Shown here one piece after another: positions 47,441-58,934 of a DNA stretch of 64,000 bases. The stretch is from positions 1,148,669 to 1,212,668 of the forward strand of contig JAZAYU010000168.1 in assembly GCA_038501625.1 (NCBI GenBank), written 5' to 3'. Every line of letters begins with the position of its first letter. The stretch's first letter is position 1. The notes under the pieces are model-generated. The model made no database searches. It saw only the letters and a program-made list of their open reading frames with translations, and was not told the DNA's origin. The position numbers and the translations under genes were made by a program. The stretch is from Corbicula japonica. Its lineage: Eukaryota; Mollusca; Bivalvia; Venerida; Cyrenidae.

Positions 47441-48498
47441 CTAAGTCTTATTTCTAATTTCTAAGTGAAAACGGGCAAAACTTAAATATAAAAATGCAAG
47501 GATGAGTTATGGGCCATTGAAAATCAGCCTGATGTATGATAAAATAAATGTATACAAAGTTTTAAAGTTGTAGTTTTATTAGAATGAAAGTTATGAGCTT
47601 TTACCAGCTTGCACGCAAACTTTAACCTTAATTTCTAAGTCTACAAAGGGCAATAATTTGATAAAAATCTGAGTTATAGTTCTTGGCATACATAGTCAAG
47701 GTCATGATGGTGAACAAGTTTCAAAGCTATAGTACAAGAAGTATGAAAGTAACTAGCTTGCACGCAAACTTTAACCTGAAATTCTAAGTCAAAAAAGGGC
47801 AGTAATTTGATAAAAGTCAAATAAAGAGTTACGGTTCTTGGCATACATAGTCAGGGTCATAATGGTGAACAAGTGTCTTAAGTTTCAAAGCTATAGTACA
47901 AGAAGTATGAAAGTAACTAGCTTGCACGCAAACTTTAACCGAAAGTCGAAAAAAGGCCATAATTTGATTAAAAATTAAAGAGTTATGGTTCTTGGCATAC
48001 TTAGTCAGGGTGATGAAGGTAAACAGGTGTCTTAAGTTTTAAAGCTATAGTACAAGAAGTATATATGTAACTAGCTTGCACGCAAACTTTAACCTGAAAT
48101 TCTAAGTCGAAAAAGGGACATAATTTGAACAAAATCGAAGTTAGAGTTATGGTTCTTGGCATACACACTCGGCATATTATACTGAACAAGTGTTGAAAGT
48201 TTAAAAGCTGTAGTACAAGTAGTATGGAAGTTATGGGTTTGTACAATAGCTTGCACGCGAACTTTAACCTGAAATTTTAAGTGGAAAAGGGGCCATAATT
48301 TGATCAAAATGAAAGTAAGAGTTATGGTTTTTGTCCTACACACTCGGGACATGACGGTGAACAAGTGTGCCAAGTTTCAAAGCTGTAGCTATATTAGTTT
48401 TTAAGATATAGTTAGTTTGCACGCAAACTTTAACCAAAGCGGGACGCCGACGCCCAAGTGAGTAGAACAGCTCGACATATTCTGCGAATAGTCGAGCT
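47440..48498. repeat. HINE-like repeat, family B copy 2
   Basis: Same tandem units and hairpin (48469-48498) as 43180-44136, with one unit fewer over the shared part. Flanking sequence to 48680 is also shared, so the two form a larger duplicated block. Confidence 0.65.
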
Positions 48499-48797
48499 AA
48501 AAAAAATAAATAAAAGTGGCTGAACCAGGATTCGAACCTATTGTATGAGTTTACGTCTATGCAAGACTCCATGAAAGAGGCAAGAATAAGGAAAGACATT
48601 TAAAGAAAAAAACGATGACCAATTAAAAAGACAATGTACCGGTAAGACTAGTTTTATTTGACATTTATTATAATGTGTTTTCTTCGAACACAACTCTCAC
48701 CAATAGTAGTATATAACATTCAGATATATGAAATTGACGGAGCAGGGAGAGAGGAGGAGGAGGAGGAGGGAGAAACTACAGTGATTTACTGATAAAA

Positions 48798-49220
48798 TGG
48801 GCGATTGATTGATTGAACGAAAGTGTGAAGGACTGAGTAAGTGATTGATTGTATGAGTGATTGAGTGACGATTGAATGAATTAGTGATTGAATGATGAAT
48901 GAGCGAGAAATAAAATGAATGAAAGTGTGAGGTAGTAAATGAGTAATTGATTGAATGAATGAGTGATTGAATAAATGATTGAGTGATTGATTAAATGAAT
49001 TTCTGATGAAATGAATGGGTGATGGATTGAATGAATGAGTGACTGAATAAATGATTGAGTGATTGATTAAATGAATTTCTGATAAAATGAATGGGTGATG
49101 GATTGAATGAATGAGTGATTAAATGAATAAATAAGAGAGTGAATGGGCGAGGGAGTGAGCGATTGTTTGAATGGCTGATTGAGTGTTTAAATGAGTGAGT
49201 GATCGATTGGAATGATGATA
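48798..49220. repeat. Degenerate GAATGAGTGATT simple repeat
   Basis: About 420 bp built from TGAATGAA, GTGATTGA and similar tetranucleotide-based units. Confidence 0.8.
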
Positions 49221-49263
49221 GGTGTCATATCTGAGAATATGACGAAACTATTCAGTTTTATAA

Positions 49264-49830
49264 ATCGGCTTAAGGGGGGGGGGAGGGGGTACAGTGGTGG
49301 TACAGTGAGGATACAGTGGGGATGCAGTGAGGGTACAGTGGGGATACAATGGTGGTACGGGAGGAGGAGGAGGAGATAAATATCGGAATAAGAGAATGTC
49401 GTACAGTGTGGTACATTGAGGGTACATTGGGGTAAAGTGAGGGTACAGTGGGGGTACAGTGAGGGTACAGTGAGGGAACAATGAGGGTACAGGAGGAGGA
49501 GGAGGTTTAGAGGAGGAGGAGGAGGAGGGTGAGGAGGAGAAGTGAATAAATATCGGAATAAGAGAATGGCGTACAGTGGGGTACAGTGAGGGTACAGTGA
49601 GAGTACAGGAGGAGGAGGAGGGTGATGAGGAGAAGTGAATAAATATCGGAATAAGAGAATGGCGTACAGTGAGGGTACAGTGGGGGTACAGTGGGGGTAC
49701 AGTGAGGGTGAGGAGGAGGAGGAGGGTGAGAGGAGGAGGGTGAGGATGAGGGTGAGGAGGAGGAGGGTGAGAGGAGGATTACGGTGAGGATTAGGAGGAG
49801 GAGGGTGATGAGGAGGAGGAGGTTGATTTG
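49264..49830. repeat. Purine-rich tract with GGTACAGTG and GGA repeats
   Basis: Over 560 bp of GAGGAGGAGG and GTACAGTGGGG-type units, including a G9 run near 49274. The plus strand is strongly purine-rich. Pro/Leu-rich ORFs on the minus strand here are artefacts of the repeat. Confidence 0.85.
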
Positions 49831-50100
49831 ACGTATGGATGGACTATTATATATGCGATGGCCAACGATTCTAATTGTACCTATATTCCGGTGTTGTTGA
49901 AAGAAATAAACGGGAACGAGTTTCAATATTACAAAGTGTAGAAAAATTGGTTGATTTCTACGCATAGTCATTTAAAAATGTAAAATTGTTTACTTTAATA
50001 TGACAATGTTTATTATAAAACCTTACGTATATGAACTCTGTTTGAGTCGTATAAATAAAATATATATGTAAAGATAGTGTTGTGTTTGTTATATATTTAT

Positions 50101-51524
50101 GTCTCCCACCACGTAGTGGTGTGGGAGACATTTTGATTTGCTCCTGTCTGTCCGTCTGTCTGTCACACTTGTCCGCTCTCTAAGTCAAACAGTTTTAATC
50201 GGATCATCACCAAACTTCATCAAAATGTTAGTGGCCATAATATCTCGATCAAGTTCGATAACCAGCCATATTGCCCAAGGAATCTCAGAATTATGGCCCT
50301 TGAATTATCAAAAATAAGTTGTTTGAGGCTTGTCCACTCTGTAACTTGAACAGTTATCATCTGATCTTCACCATACTTTATGAAAATGTTTGTGGCCATA
50401 ATATCTCGGCCAAGTTCGATAACCAGCCGTATTGCCCCAGTCATGTCGGATTTATGGCCCTTGAATTATCCAAAATTGGCTGTTTAAGCCTTGTCTGCTA
50501 TGTAACTGAAATATTCATCAACTGATTTTCAATAAACATTATGATAATGTGTGTGGCCTTAATATCTTGGCCAAGTTCGAAAACCAGCCACTTTGCACCA
50601 GGCATATCAGATTTATGGCCCTTTGATTTATCCGAAATTAGCCTTTTAAACATGTCACTAACCTGGTTCATCTCTCAAAGTCAGATAGTTTTCATTGTAT
50701 CTTCACCAAAGTTTATCAAAATGTTGATGGCTATAATATCTTAACCAGGCTATAAAGAGTTGCTTCAAAATTCAGAAACAGCAGCAAACATTGTTGTTGG
50801 TAATTTCAATGTAAACATTGTTTGTGACAAAAATAATCTCCTCCATAAAGAAATGGCTGCTTTGAATTATAAACAACTTATAACACAGCCTACTACAGCT
50901 GGCAGGACCATTATTGACCATATCTATGTGAACAATGTAGAATGTGTATCCAGTGGAGTAATACCAACATACTATAGCTATCATGACATTACATACATTG
51001 CATTATGAGAAAGTACTGTGCTAAGCAGCTATAAAGGTATTTCTTACACTGTTTAAGTTTTCATTTTACAATATCTGTTCCATACTCATGATTTGGTTCT
51101 TCTCTCATTTTCTGCTATTTTTATTATATGATGTTCACCAAATGCTATAATTATCTGTGTAATAAAAAAACAGCCGCTTTGACCCCGGCACATAAGACTT
51201 ATGGCCCATTTATTTATTTACAATTGGCCTTGATAGCCTTGTACACTCACTCTCATGGTCTTTTTTCAGTGCATCTTCACTGATATATCAAAATGTTAAT
51301 GACAACAAGTTTGACAACCAGCCACATTGACCCTGGCACTTCAGGATTATGGCCCATCAGAAATTGAAACTTATGTTTTTCCTGATCCTCCAAAAATTTG
51401 TGACATTGTTTATGACTAATATTGCACAGAACTTCCGTATGCCCTTTTAATAAATTGCCATCTTTATATTCACTTCACCAGTTTTATCCTGTGCATCATC
51501 AAAGATGATGCCTTTGTGGGAGAC
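50101..51524. repeat. HINE-like repeat, family C
   Basis: Bounded by GTCTCCCAC (50101) and GTGGGAGAC (51516-51524). The left end folds as GTCTCCCACCACGT / AGTGGTGTGGGAGAC, followed by a CTGTCTGTCCGTCTGTCTGT block. Inside are units of about 170 bp carrying GTGGCCATAATATCTCG and CAAGTTCGATAACCAGCC. At the right is a second hairpin, GCATCATCAAAGATGATGC. A LINE endonuclease scrap (50757-51008) is embedded in it. Confidence 0.65.
50757..51008 (+). pseudogene. LINE endonuclease fragment
   Basis: The open frame reads IVVGNFNVNI, then QLITQPTT, TIIDHIYVNN and YYSYHDITYI. These are the GDFNxD, pTTxxxxxxDhiyv and SDHxxv motifs of LINE AP endonucleases. Both key Asp positions are altered (GNFN, SYHD), so it is dead. 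It sits inside a family C repeat. Confidence 0.55.
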
Positions 51525-52490
51525 ATGTGCTTTTCCCAAAAGCAGTTCTAGTTACAATATTGAAAATAACTAATAGAACATGAGCTTCAACACGCTAAAA
51601 TAGTTTCGATTATTAGCTATGATGTTAACAACTTAGAAATAAAAACTTACCGTTCATCAAAATTCATCCAAATAAATCAGTTGATTAACCTGCTTTAAAA
51701 TTAAAAATTCCCAACGTATCATCGGTCTAAAGAGTAAGTCAAAACAATTTTGAGACTGAAAAAGGAAGAAATTAAACTAAGATGTCTGATTTATTTATAG
51801 ACTATGTAGGGAAAATGATGACGTAATGTTCCCTATACTAGCCATGAAAGTGGTTTTTTGAAAAAATCATTTTTGAGTTAATATCTCATGGTTTTGTTAT
51901 TTCTATAGTCCTAACTAAGCAAAATCTTTTTATTTTTTTTAATTTGATCAACAAATAAAAATTTTATGCCATTTATAAGAAATGAAATTTATATTTTCAT
52001 TCTGCCAAAAATGACCAATTTCTCCACACAAACAACCGCTTTACAAAAAAAAGGGGGGGAGGGGCCATGATAAGTGAGGACTAGTTTCTGTTTTGAATTA
52101 ACACAGAAGTACCTTATTTTAAATGTTTAAGCTTTCTAATTGATGCATTTTTTTAAATATATTTGCCCATTTGATACATTGCGGAATGATGGATTAATAC
52201 CCCACCTACACTATTGTATTAGGCAAAATGAGTTACTTATTTATTAGAAAACTAAGGGTTTTTTTTGAATATTTTGTGTTGATATTTACATTTTAAATGT
52301 TATTAAGATACTATTTGTTTTATTTTTATGTGTTTTGAATAAAATAATGAAGGTTAAAATAGCTTATTTTGTTATAAAACATTCTCAGACTAGTTGGCAA
52401 GAGACACCACAACTGTTTGGACCATGACAACAATATAATTCACTACCAAACATTTTGGTAGACTTAATAATAACAGTTTGACATTTGTAA
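51525..52490. other. No recognised gene
   Basis: AT-rich 3' flank of the minus-strand gene. A short G-rich run (about 52051-52064) is present. Confidence 0.4.
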
Positions 52491-52493
52491 AGT

Positions 52494-52499
52494 TTTATT
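52494..52499 (-). terminator. Poly(A) signal of the coiled-coil gene
   Basis: AATAAA on the minus strand, eight bases after the stop codon of the last exon. Confidence 0.55.
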
Positions 52500-52507
52500 A
52501 CAAACCA

Positions 52508-52618
52508 CTACAGAACAATAGTCAGGTCCCCCTGTATGTAATCGTCCATTAATCGGTATGAGTATATGGCCTCGTCCCCAATGTATTTAACGTTGTACCA
52601 CTTTGGATACCCTGGGAC
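52508..52618 (-). CDS. Last exon of the coiled-coil gene
   Basis: The acceptor CTTGTTACAG precedes 36 open codons and TAG. It extends the main ORF with a compact segment rich in Tyr, Trp and Asp (PKWYNVKYIGDEAIY, then DDYIQGDL), of the size and pattern of an SH3-like/Tudor-like strand set. The function is unknown. The phase-0 join to the donor CAA|GTTAGT at 53019 supports the model over the longer unspliced ORF ending at 53004. Confidence 0.6.
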   Translation of the reverse strand, partial: VPGYPKWYNVKYIGDEAIYSYRLMDDYIQGDLTIVL

Positions 52619-53018
52619 CTGTAACAAGTTTAAAATACAAAGAAAAATATTACATTATGAAGTATAAGACAGTCCAAGTATGACAATAGTGGCAATTAAT
52701 AATAATAATGTGTTCAAACTACATGTATTATTATGGCTGTGTGGTATATTTCTAGATTAAACACTAAACCATGGTGCTATATTATAAAAATATTATCATG
52801 AAATAGGGAAGTTTTGCCAGGTTACTTTTACAGCAAGCTAAAGATGTTTTAATACATGCATTATTATATAAAGATGATGTTAGTAATCCAACAATAATTA
52901 GTGCATGCATTTGTGATACATAAAGCAATATCTAAACTATTACTAAGATCACACAATGAACATGAATGTATATAGCAAGGGACTACACAAAACTATTCGG
53001 TTATCATAATAAACTAAC

Positions 53019-55226
53019 TTGTGAAATTATTTTCCCGTTAAACCATACACGTTCCCCATTCACCAACTGGCAATGCCGGATGTTCTGTCCGACAATAAGG
53101 GGGACAGCACTATCTGCATCATGTCGACGTTCATTCCTGAAGGCGTCCCTGACTAGAGCCTTGACGTTCTGGACCATGTCATCCATGGGTATCTTCGTGG
53201 GTTTGCCGTCCACAGTCCTTGACAAGGCATAGATGGTGGTATCCCTCACAGTTTGCTGCAATACATTTTTCCTAAAACGTAGTTGTGCAGAGAGTGCAGC
53301 TCGTTTGTCTTTAACAGTAGTAAGACGTTCAATGGCACTGTCAACATCCTGTTCTGACTGCCATAGTCCCCATAATAAAATTTCATCAGTCATAGCTTCT
53401 TTTCTTTGCATTCTTTTTCTCTGTTGGGCTTCACTCTTTTGCCGTGCAGCATTTAGCCTCGCTCTTCTCTCCTCTTCAATATCTTTCTTTCTTTCTGCAA
53501 ATTTCTTCCTCATTTTTTTAACATCCTTGCGTGCTTTTGTCAGCAAATCTTCTTTCTCTTCTTTTGATTTACTTTCAATCCATGTTAGTGTTTTATTGTG
53601 GCAAAACAAAATGTATGACTCCGCAGCAATAAGTGTGACATTCGGTTTCTCCCTCAGGATTCGATCGAGAACACCAAAGACAGTTTCTGAAAACTTGTTA
53701 TGGGTTGGTGTTGCCATGGTCTTGTCTCGTATTTCATCAGCAGGGTTGGCCCATATCTCACCTTCTAGATGATCTTTAAACAGACGTTTTGTAACACTAT
53801 ACAAAGCGGGGATGATAATTTTGAGAATAACTTCTACTTTGTCATCATATGTACTTTCCATCAGAAGGTTCTTCATATAAATTGATGACCTTAGTTTATC
53901 TTGGTCAACAAAGCTCAACAATGCTTTTCCTTTCATGAAGTCATGAGTGTCCAGATTCTCCAAGTACTTTACCACTTCCCTATACACAACACCAATATCA
54001 ATTATGGTTGTATCAGTACGTTCAATTTGAGCCCACAGTGGAATGGTAATCAGTTCAGAAATACACCCAAGGGCCTTGCAACCTGCCAAATATTCCTCGG
54101 TGTTCAGGTCCGCTTTCACTGCCTGCAACAGGCGATTTTCTGCAGATATCTGTAGAAAACCTTTCATTTCTTCAGCAAGGAAGTGCACTGATGCTGCGCT
54201 ACTGAACAAGATGTTGAAACGGTTACCTCTAAACCGTTCCAAGGGTACACTTCTAAGTTTGTGTTCTTTCAAAAAATCACGTGTGTAAGTACTAAAGCTA
54301 CCATGCACACCATTTTTTTCATCTCCTCCTGCTGCAAAAGCCTTGCATGCTGTCCGTATTAGCCTTGTTGCCCCTGGTTCTGAAACCTTATGGAAGCTCT
54401 TGTCGTGTATTGGTGGATTGATGTCGAATACAGACTTCTCATACTGCAACAATGCTGCAGATGCTGCCTCCGCCATATGAACTAATACATGTAAGGAGCA
54501 AAAGAAATTGCAAAGTTTTGTGAGTTGCGACTTCTGACTTTCATTAAATGACTCCCATGCTTCTCCTATCTGACCTATAACAATGTCACTTCTAAATTCT
54601 TCAAGCAGGTCATTAAATTTTACTTGAGTAGCAGCCCTATCCGACATTGTTGAAGCAATATTCACCATGATTTGCTCAGATCTCTTATTTTCAGTCACTG
54701 AAACGTCATCAATGTCAGACAGAATTTGCTTAAATGTCGACAACACAGTTTCGCTTCCTTTTGTAGCCATTTCTCTTACGCCAAGACACCAGGTCTTCCC
54801 CTCCTCGTCAGCTGCATGAAAACCTTGATATTTCTTGCCGAATTTAGATGTCTCGTCGCTCAAAAGACATGTATTCCTTTTCGCCGAGAACTCTTCTTCC
54901 AATTGTCTATGTGATACCATAAGTCTTTGTACATTCATTGAATTAACAGTTGTCCGTGATGGTAATCTTGTTGCCTTTCTTTTCGCGAGCTTGAGGACAG
55001 TTTCAATGACTGGTGACACTTTACTTGAAGTCACATTATTCTGTAATAAGGAATACACACATTCCTGCATGTCAGACGTGTAACAGTTTTTATCAGTATT
55101 AAAAGTTTCTATATTCTCCTCTACCATTTCTCTCAACCAGTCATTCTCTGCTTCAATGGTTCCAACAGAGGCTCTCAGCTCATTTACATCTTTTTGAAGA
55201 TTTTCAATTTGTGATTGTTTGGTCAT
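53019..55226 (-). CDS. Main ORF: divergent hAT-like transposase core
   Basis: 736 codons up to the donor. Residues 1-45 are the end of a coiled coil. I see the catalytic pattern of hAT transposases: D124 in LLSDETSKFG, D196 in TMSDRAAT (72 apart, against 68 in Hermes), C243-x2-H246 in FFCSLH, an Arg-Phe-Asn motif (RGNRFN, about 333-338) where hAT has its W/R block, and E514 in NKFSETVFG, matching the SExxF motif that carries the hAT catalytic Glu. Residues about 550-615 are a highly charged helix. No BED finger is present; the coiled coil takes its place. The hAT assignment is my inference from motif order, not a search result. An unrelated RNase H-like protein is the alternative. Confidence 0.6.
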
Positions 55227-55235
55227 GGAATCAGC

Positions 55236-55831
55236 TTACATACATTCTTTTTCTTCCTTAAGTTTAATGTTTTGTTTACGGAAATATGTCACCTTAAGAC
55301 GAGTTCTCTTCAGTTCTGAACTTTTTCTAGCATTAACTGTCTGAAGATGTGCATTTATTTTTGTAAGTGTCACAACTTTAGTTTTCATTTCTTTTAAGTA
55401 AAGTTTCGTTCTATTCAAGTTTATTTTTTTCAAACTTCTATTTTTCAACATTTCATTTTCTTGTTTAAGTTGTGAAACTTCAGCAGACAAATCAGCAGCT
55501 GCATTCCTATAGCCCTGAAGACAGTCCGAATAAGACGATTTCGGTGCAGAATCTGTAATAAAATAATCTTCAGATGGCGACTTTCTAGGGTGATCATGCG
55601 ACTTTGGTGCCTGATAATTCTCATTTTCGAAAGCAGCAAGTGATTCAAATTTTTTTTCAGAGTTGTTTAACTTCTTAATCTGTTGGTACTTTTGTTTCAG
55701 TCGTAATAATGAAGACTTTACTGACTGCAGATTAACTTGATTTTCATATAAACTTGCAATAAAAGTCACAGCGTCTTTTACGCCTTTTTTTCTACTATTT
55801 CTAAAATTTGTTTGATTGTAATATCAGACAT
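55236..55831 (-). CDS. Upstream coiled-coil segment of the same gene
   Basis: 177 open codons (55769-55236), Lys/Glu/Leu/Asn-rich with heptads (LSAEVSQLKQENEMLKN, KTKVVTLTKINAHLQTV). They run straight into the main ORF across a single TAA and three codons, all in the same frame. A possible start ATG at 55831 (MSDITIKQILEIVEKK) lies in another frame, connected through an A7 run (55785-55791 on the plus strand, as T7). The segment may be a spliced exon, since an acceptor TTTTAG lies near 55801. Confidence 0.5.
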
Positions 55832-55835
55832 GTTT

Positions 55836-56183
55836 CTATGTGTCAAAGTAGTTTAATTTAGTAGCAAGCAAAGTCTGGCAATATGTATCGTTTTTGTCAG
55901 TTTCAGATACAAAATTTTCAGTATACAGTAAGAATTTTGCCGACTGAAGTTCATCTGACTGAAACGGATTTTCAGTTTCTTTATCAATTAATAAGCCCCC
56001 TCTTTCAGCTGTGATCGTTGACCGCTCAACGTACACTGGTCTGTCATCGTCTGCAAGGGTGTTTTCTAAGAAGAAGGAATGGCACTCTGTAAGTTCATGA
56101 TCATGTATTGTCTGTCTATAGTTAAATTTCACATGCGAATTTATCAGTCCTTGTAGTGCTGTCTGGCATGATTTATCCCTCAC
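55836..56183 (-). CDS. Exon 3 of the coiled-coil gene
   Basis: Begins at acceptor CACTTTTCAG (first codon GTG, Val) in phase with exon 2 and stays open for 115 codons to a TAG at 55836-55838. It is acidic, with a Cys/Gln motif (DKSCQT) but no recognised domain. Either it ends a short protein of about 181 residues or an internal donor joins it to the coiled-coil segment. Confidence 0.45.
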   Translation of the reverse strand: MRDKSCQTALQGLINSHVKFNYRQTIHDHELTECHSFFLENTLADDDRPVYVERSTITAERGGLLIDKETENPFQSDELQSAKFLLYTENFVSETDKNDTYCQTLLATKLNYFDT

Positions 56184-56250
56184 CTGAAAAGTGTGCTAAT
56201 GGTCTATCACCATGCTAACAAGGCTATCAGAGTATTGCGCGCAATACAAA

Positions 56251-57098
56251 AGTCCCCTACCGGTGAAAACCCCTATCTACCTGTAAAAAAACCTTATCAA
56301 TAACTTATTGCAGAGCAATCACATGACCTTTGAACTCAGATGAAAATAAGGTCATGAATAATTTTCTCATTGAGGTTTAAATATATACCAAGTTTCGTTA
56401 AAAGATCTTCAGTACTTATTGAGTTATTGCATTTCAACGATTTTTCTATTTTTACTAACAGTCACGTGACCTTTGACCTCGGTCGGAAAATAAAAGGACG
56501 TGCATAATTGTCACATTGAGGTTTAAATGTATACCAAGTTTCATGAAAAGATCTTCAGTACTTATTGAGTTATTGCAGTTTTAAGATTTTTCTATTCTTA
56601 ACAAAAGTCACATGTCCTTTGACCCCAGGTGAGGAAAGGAAGTTCATGCATAATTCTCGCATTGAGCTTTACCTGTATACCAAGTTTTGTAAAGACATCT
56701 TCAGTACTTATTTAGTTATTGCAGTTTTAAGTTTTTTCTATTTTTAGTAACAGTCACGTGACCTTTGACCTCAGGTGAAAAAAAAAATAGTCGCCATAAT
56801 TGTCGCATTGAGGTTTAAATGTATTCCAAGTTTCGTGAAGACAACTTCAGTACTTATTGAGTTATTGCAGTTTTAAAGTTGTTTCTATTTTTAGTAACAG
56901 TCACGTGACCTTTGACCTCAGGTGAAAAAAAAATAGTCGTGCATAATTGTCGCATTGAGGTTACAATGTATACCAAGTTTCGTGAAAAAATATTCAGTAA
57001 TTATTGAGTTATCGCAGGATCCAGATTTGCGGACGGAAGGACGGAAAGACAGACGGAGGGCAATCCTATAGTCCCCTCCGGTAAACCGGTAGGGGACT
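56251..57098. repeat. HINE-like repeat, family D, in an intron
   Basis: Perfect 14-bp inverted ends AGTCCCCTACCGGT (56251-56264) and ACCGGTAGGGGACT (57085-57098). There are five units of about 165 bp (CAGTCACGTGACCTTTGACC, AAGTTTCGTGAAAAGATCTT). A GGACGGAAGGACGGAAAGAC block comes next, then a second inverted copy that makes a 3' hairpin. Confidence 0.75.
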
Positions 57099-57282
57099 AA
57101 AAATGCTCCTTTTGATGCAAAAACCTATGCAAGTTTGCAGACAATTAATTGAAGTTAATAGACTGTAAAAAAGAACAGAATGATTTCCCTTTCAAAACTA
57201 TTACTAATCGTTGTCACAATTCATTGCCAAAATTTGCTATAAAGTTTGAAAAAGTTCTTATTAACAAGAGGGTAAAGATGGC

Positions 57283-57501
57283 CCTGGATCGCTCATCTGA
57301 GTGCAGTTTAGCACAAAATGTTCTTTAGAGATTGTGGACTGATGATTGACAAAGTCAAAAATCTATTTTTACCTGTTGCGACCTAATTAGGCAGTGGACT
57401 GGAACCATTTATGTAACATTTTAAGAGACTCATGCACAGACAGACGGACGACGGACAAAAGGCGATCCTAATAGCTCACCCTGAGCTATGCTCAGGTGAG
57501 C
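57283..57501. repeat. HINE-like repeat, family E, short copy
   Basis: Ends in GACAGACGGACGACGGACAA and the hairpin AGCTCACCCTGAGC..GCTCAGGTGAGCT (57473-57501). The left part has GATCGCTCATCTGAGTGCAG. Confidence 0.6.
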
Positions 57502-57987
57502 TCAAAATATTGCACTTTAGAGTGGTTATGGGTCAAGAAGCTGTCGACCCATCCAATAATATGTGATGTCTTTCAATGGTGCATACAAAGTAGGATATAA
57601 TATTGAATTTAGGTTTTACTTTTTGAACTTTTACTTCTAAATGTGTTCATTTTGCAAGGAAACCATTCTGTTTGTAACCGGTTAAGGTGAAAATGGTTAA
57701 TGTTAGAGGCTTATCTAAACTATGCTATTAAGGGTGACTATTAGGTGAGTATAAGAAGTACAAATTAAAGCTAGTTACATAAAGCAGAGATACATGCTTA
57801 TTGTTATATATATGAAGCATAGAGCATGCCTTCTTATGAGGATTGCAGTTTAAAAATGAAATAACAAATTGATAAATAGAAAATTATTTTGATTCTAATG
57901 TTTGAAAAGATCTATTATTTTGTTATTTCATTTTGTGACGAGTTAAGCCTAAGCATTCTACAACACACACAAGGTCCAAGTACTTAC

Positions 57988-58107
57988 ATAATCTTTTAAT
58001 TTCTTTCTTCTGGGGAACACTGGACTTGTGGAGTAGTATTCCACTTCTGGAGGTTGTGTAACATCAGAATCTGATTCTTGCCAGTCTTGGGCTATCGGAC
58101 TTTCAGG
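57988..58107 (-). CDS. Exon 2 of the coiled-coil gene
   Basis: Exactly 40 codons between acceptor TTCTGACAG and donor GTAAGTAC, phase 0 on both sides. It is acidic at first (ESDSDVT) and ends basic (PRRKKLKDY), a nuclear-localisation-like cluster. Confidence 0.6.
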
Positions 58108-58176
58108 CTGTCAGAAATATAATTTTAATACTGATCATCAAATATATTTTTAAACAAGCTCTGTCAGAGACAGAAT

Positions 58177-58934
58177 ATCCCCCGCAGACAGGTGCTCGTT
58201 TGTGGAAAAAGTAAAATTATAATTTGCCTATAAAGAAAATGGGAAGAAATCGATAATCCGTTTGTCTTGTTCTAAGTGTGTAAAGTTCAAATATACATGT
58301 ACAATGGTGAAACATACTAGCCTGCAATTTGTAATATTAACATTGAAAAGTGTCAAAATGAAAATAACTTGCATTTTGAATCATATTTAAATGATACACA
58401 TACACAATCTTTTCATACAATGCAAAGTTATAGACTGGACATGTAGTGTAGTAAATTAATATATGAAATCTGAATGCATGACCTGACCTTTGCCACAGGC
58501 ATGGGGATCGTTAGATGGTTCCTAAAAAGTTACATTGAAATCTGTTTATTAGTTACTGTGAAATAGCCCGGAAATGATAAAGTAATCAGGCTCCATAACT
58601 CTGTGTGAAATGGTCGGAACACAACATGCCGGTGATATGCATATCTCCTTATGGCATAAATAGTTTCTATAAAGTTTTGTTGAAATCTGTTCAGTAATTA
58701 CCGAGAAAGAACCCGGAAACAAAAATGTAATCAGGGGCCATAACTCTGTGATAACTGGTTAAACCGGAACATGCCGGTGAAATGCGCATCTCCTTAGGGT
58801 ATAGATAGTTCCCGTAAAGTTTTGTTGAAATCTGTTCAGTAATTACCAAGAAATAGCTCGGAAACGAAACTCGGACGGAAAGACGGACAATGCCAAAACA
58901 ATATCCCCCATACTGATTTCATTGGCGGGGGATA
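58177..58934. repeat. HINE-like repeat, family F, in an intron
   Basis: Perfect 10-bp inverted ends TATCCCCCGC (58177-58186) and GCGGGGGATA (58925-58934). Units of about 160 bp carry GCCATAACTCTGTG and TTGAAATCTGTTCAGTAATT. A CGGACGGAAAGACGGACAA block and a terminal hairpin follow. Confidence 0.7.

Noticed and set aside
49248..49971. Pro/Leu/Ser-rich minus-strand ORFs of 77 and 154 codons
   Set aside because: Products of the purine-rich simple repeat.
53233..53772. 179-codon plus-strand ORF
   Set aside because: Antisense shadow of the charged helix in the minus-strand transposase-like ORF.
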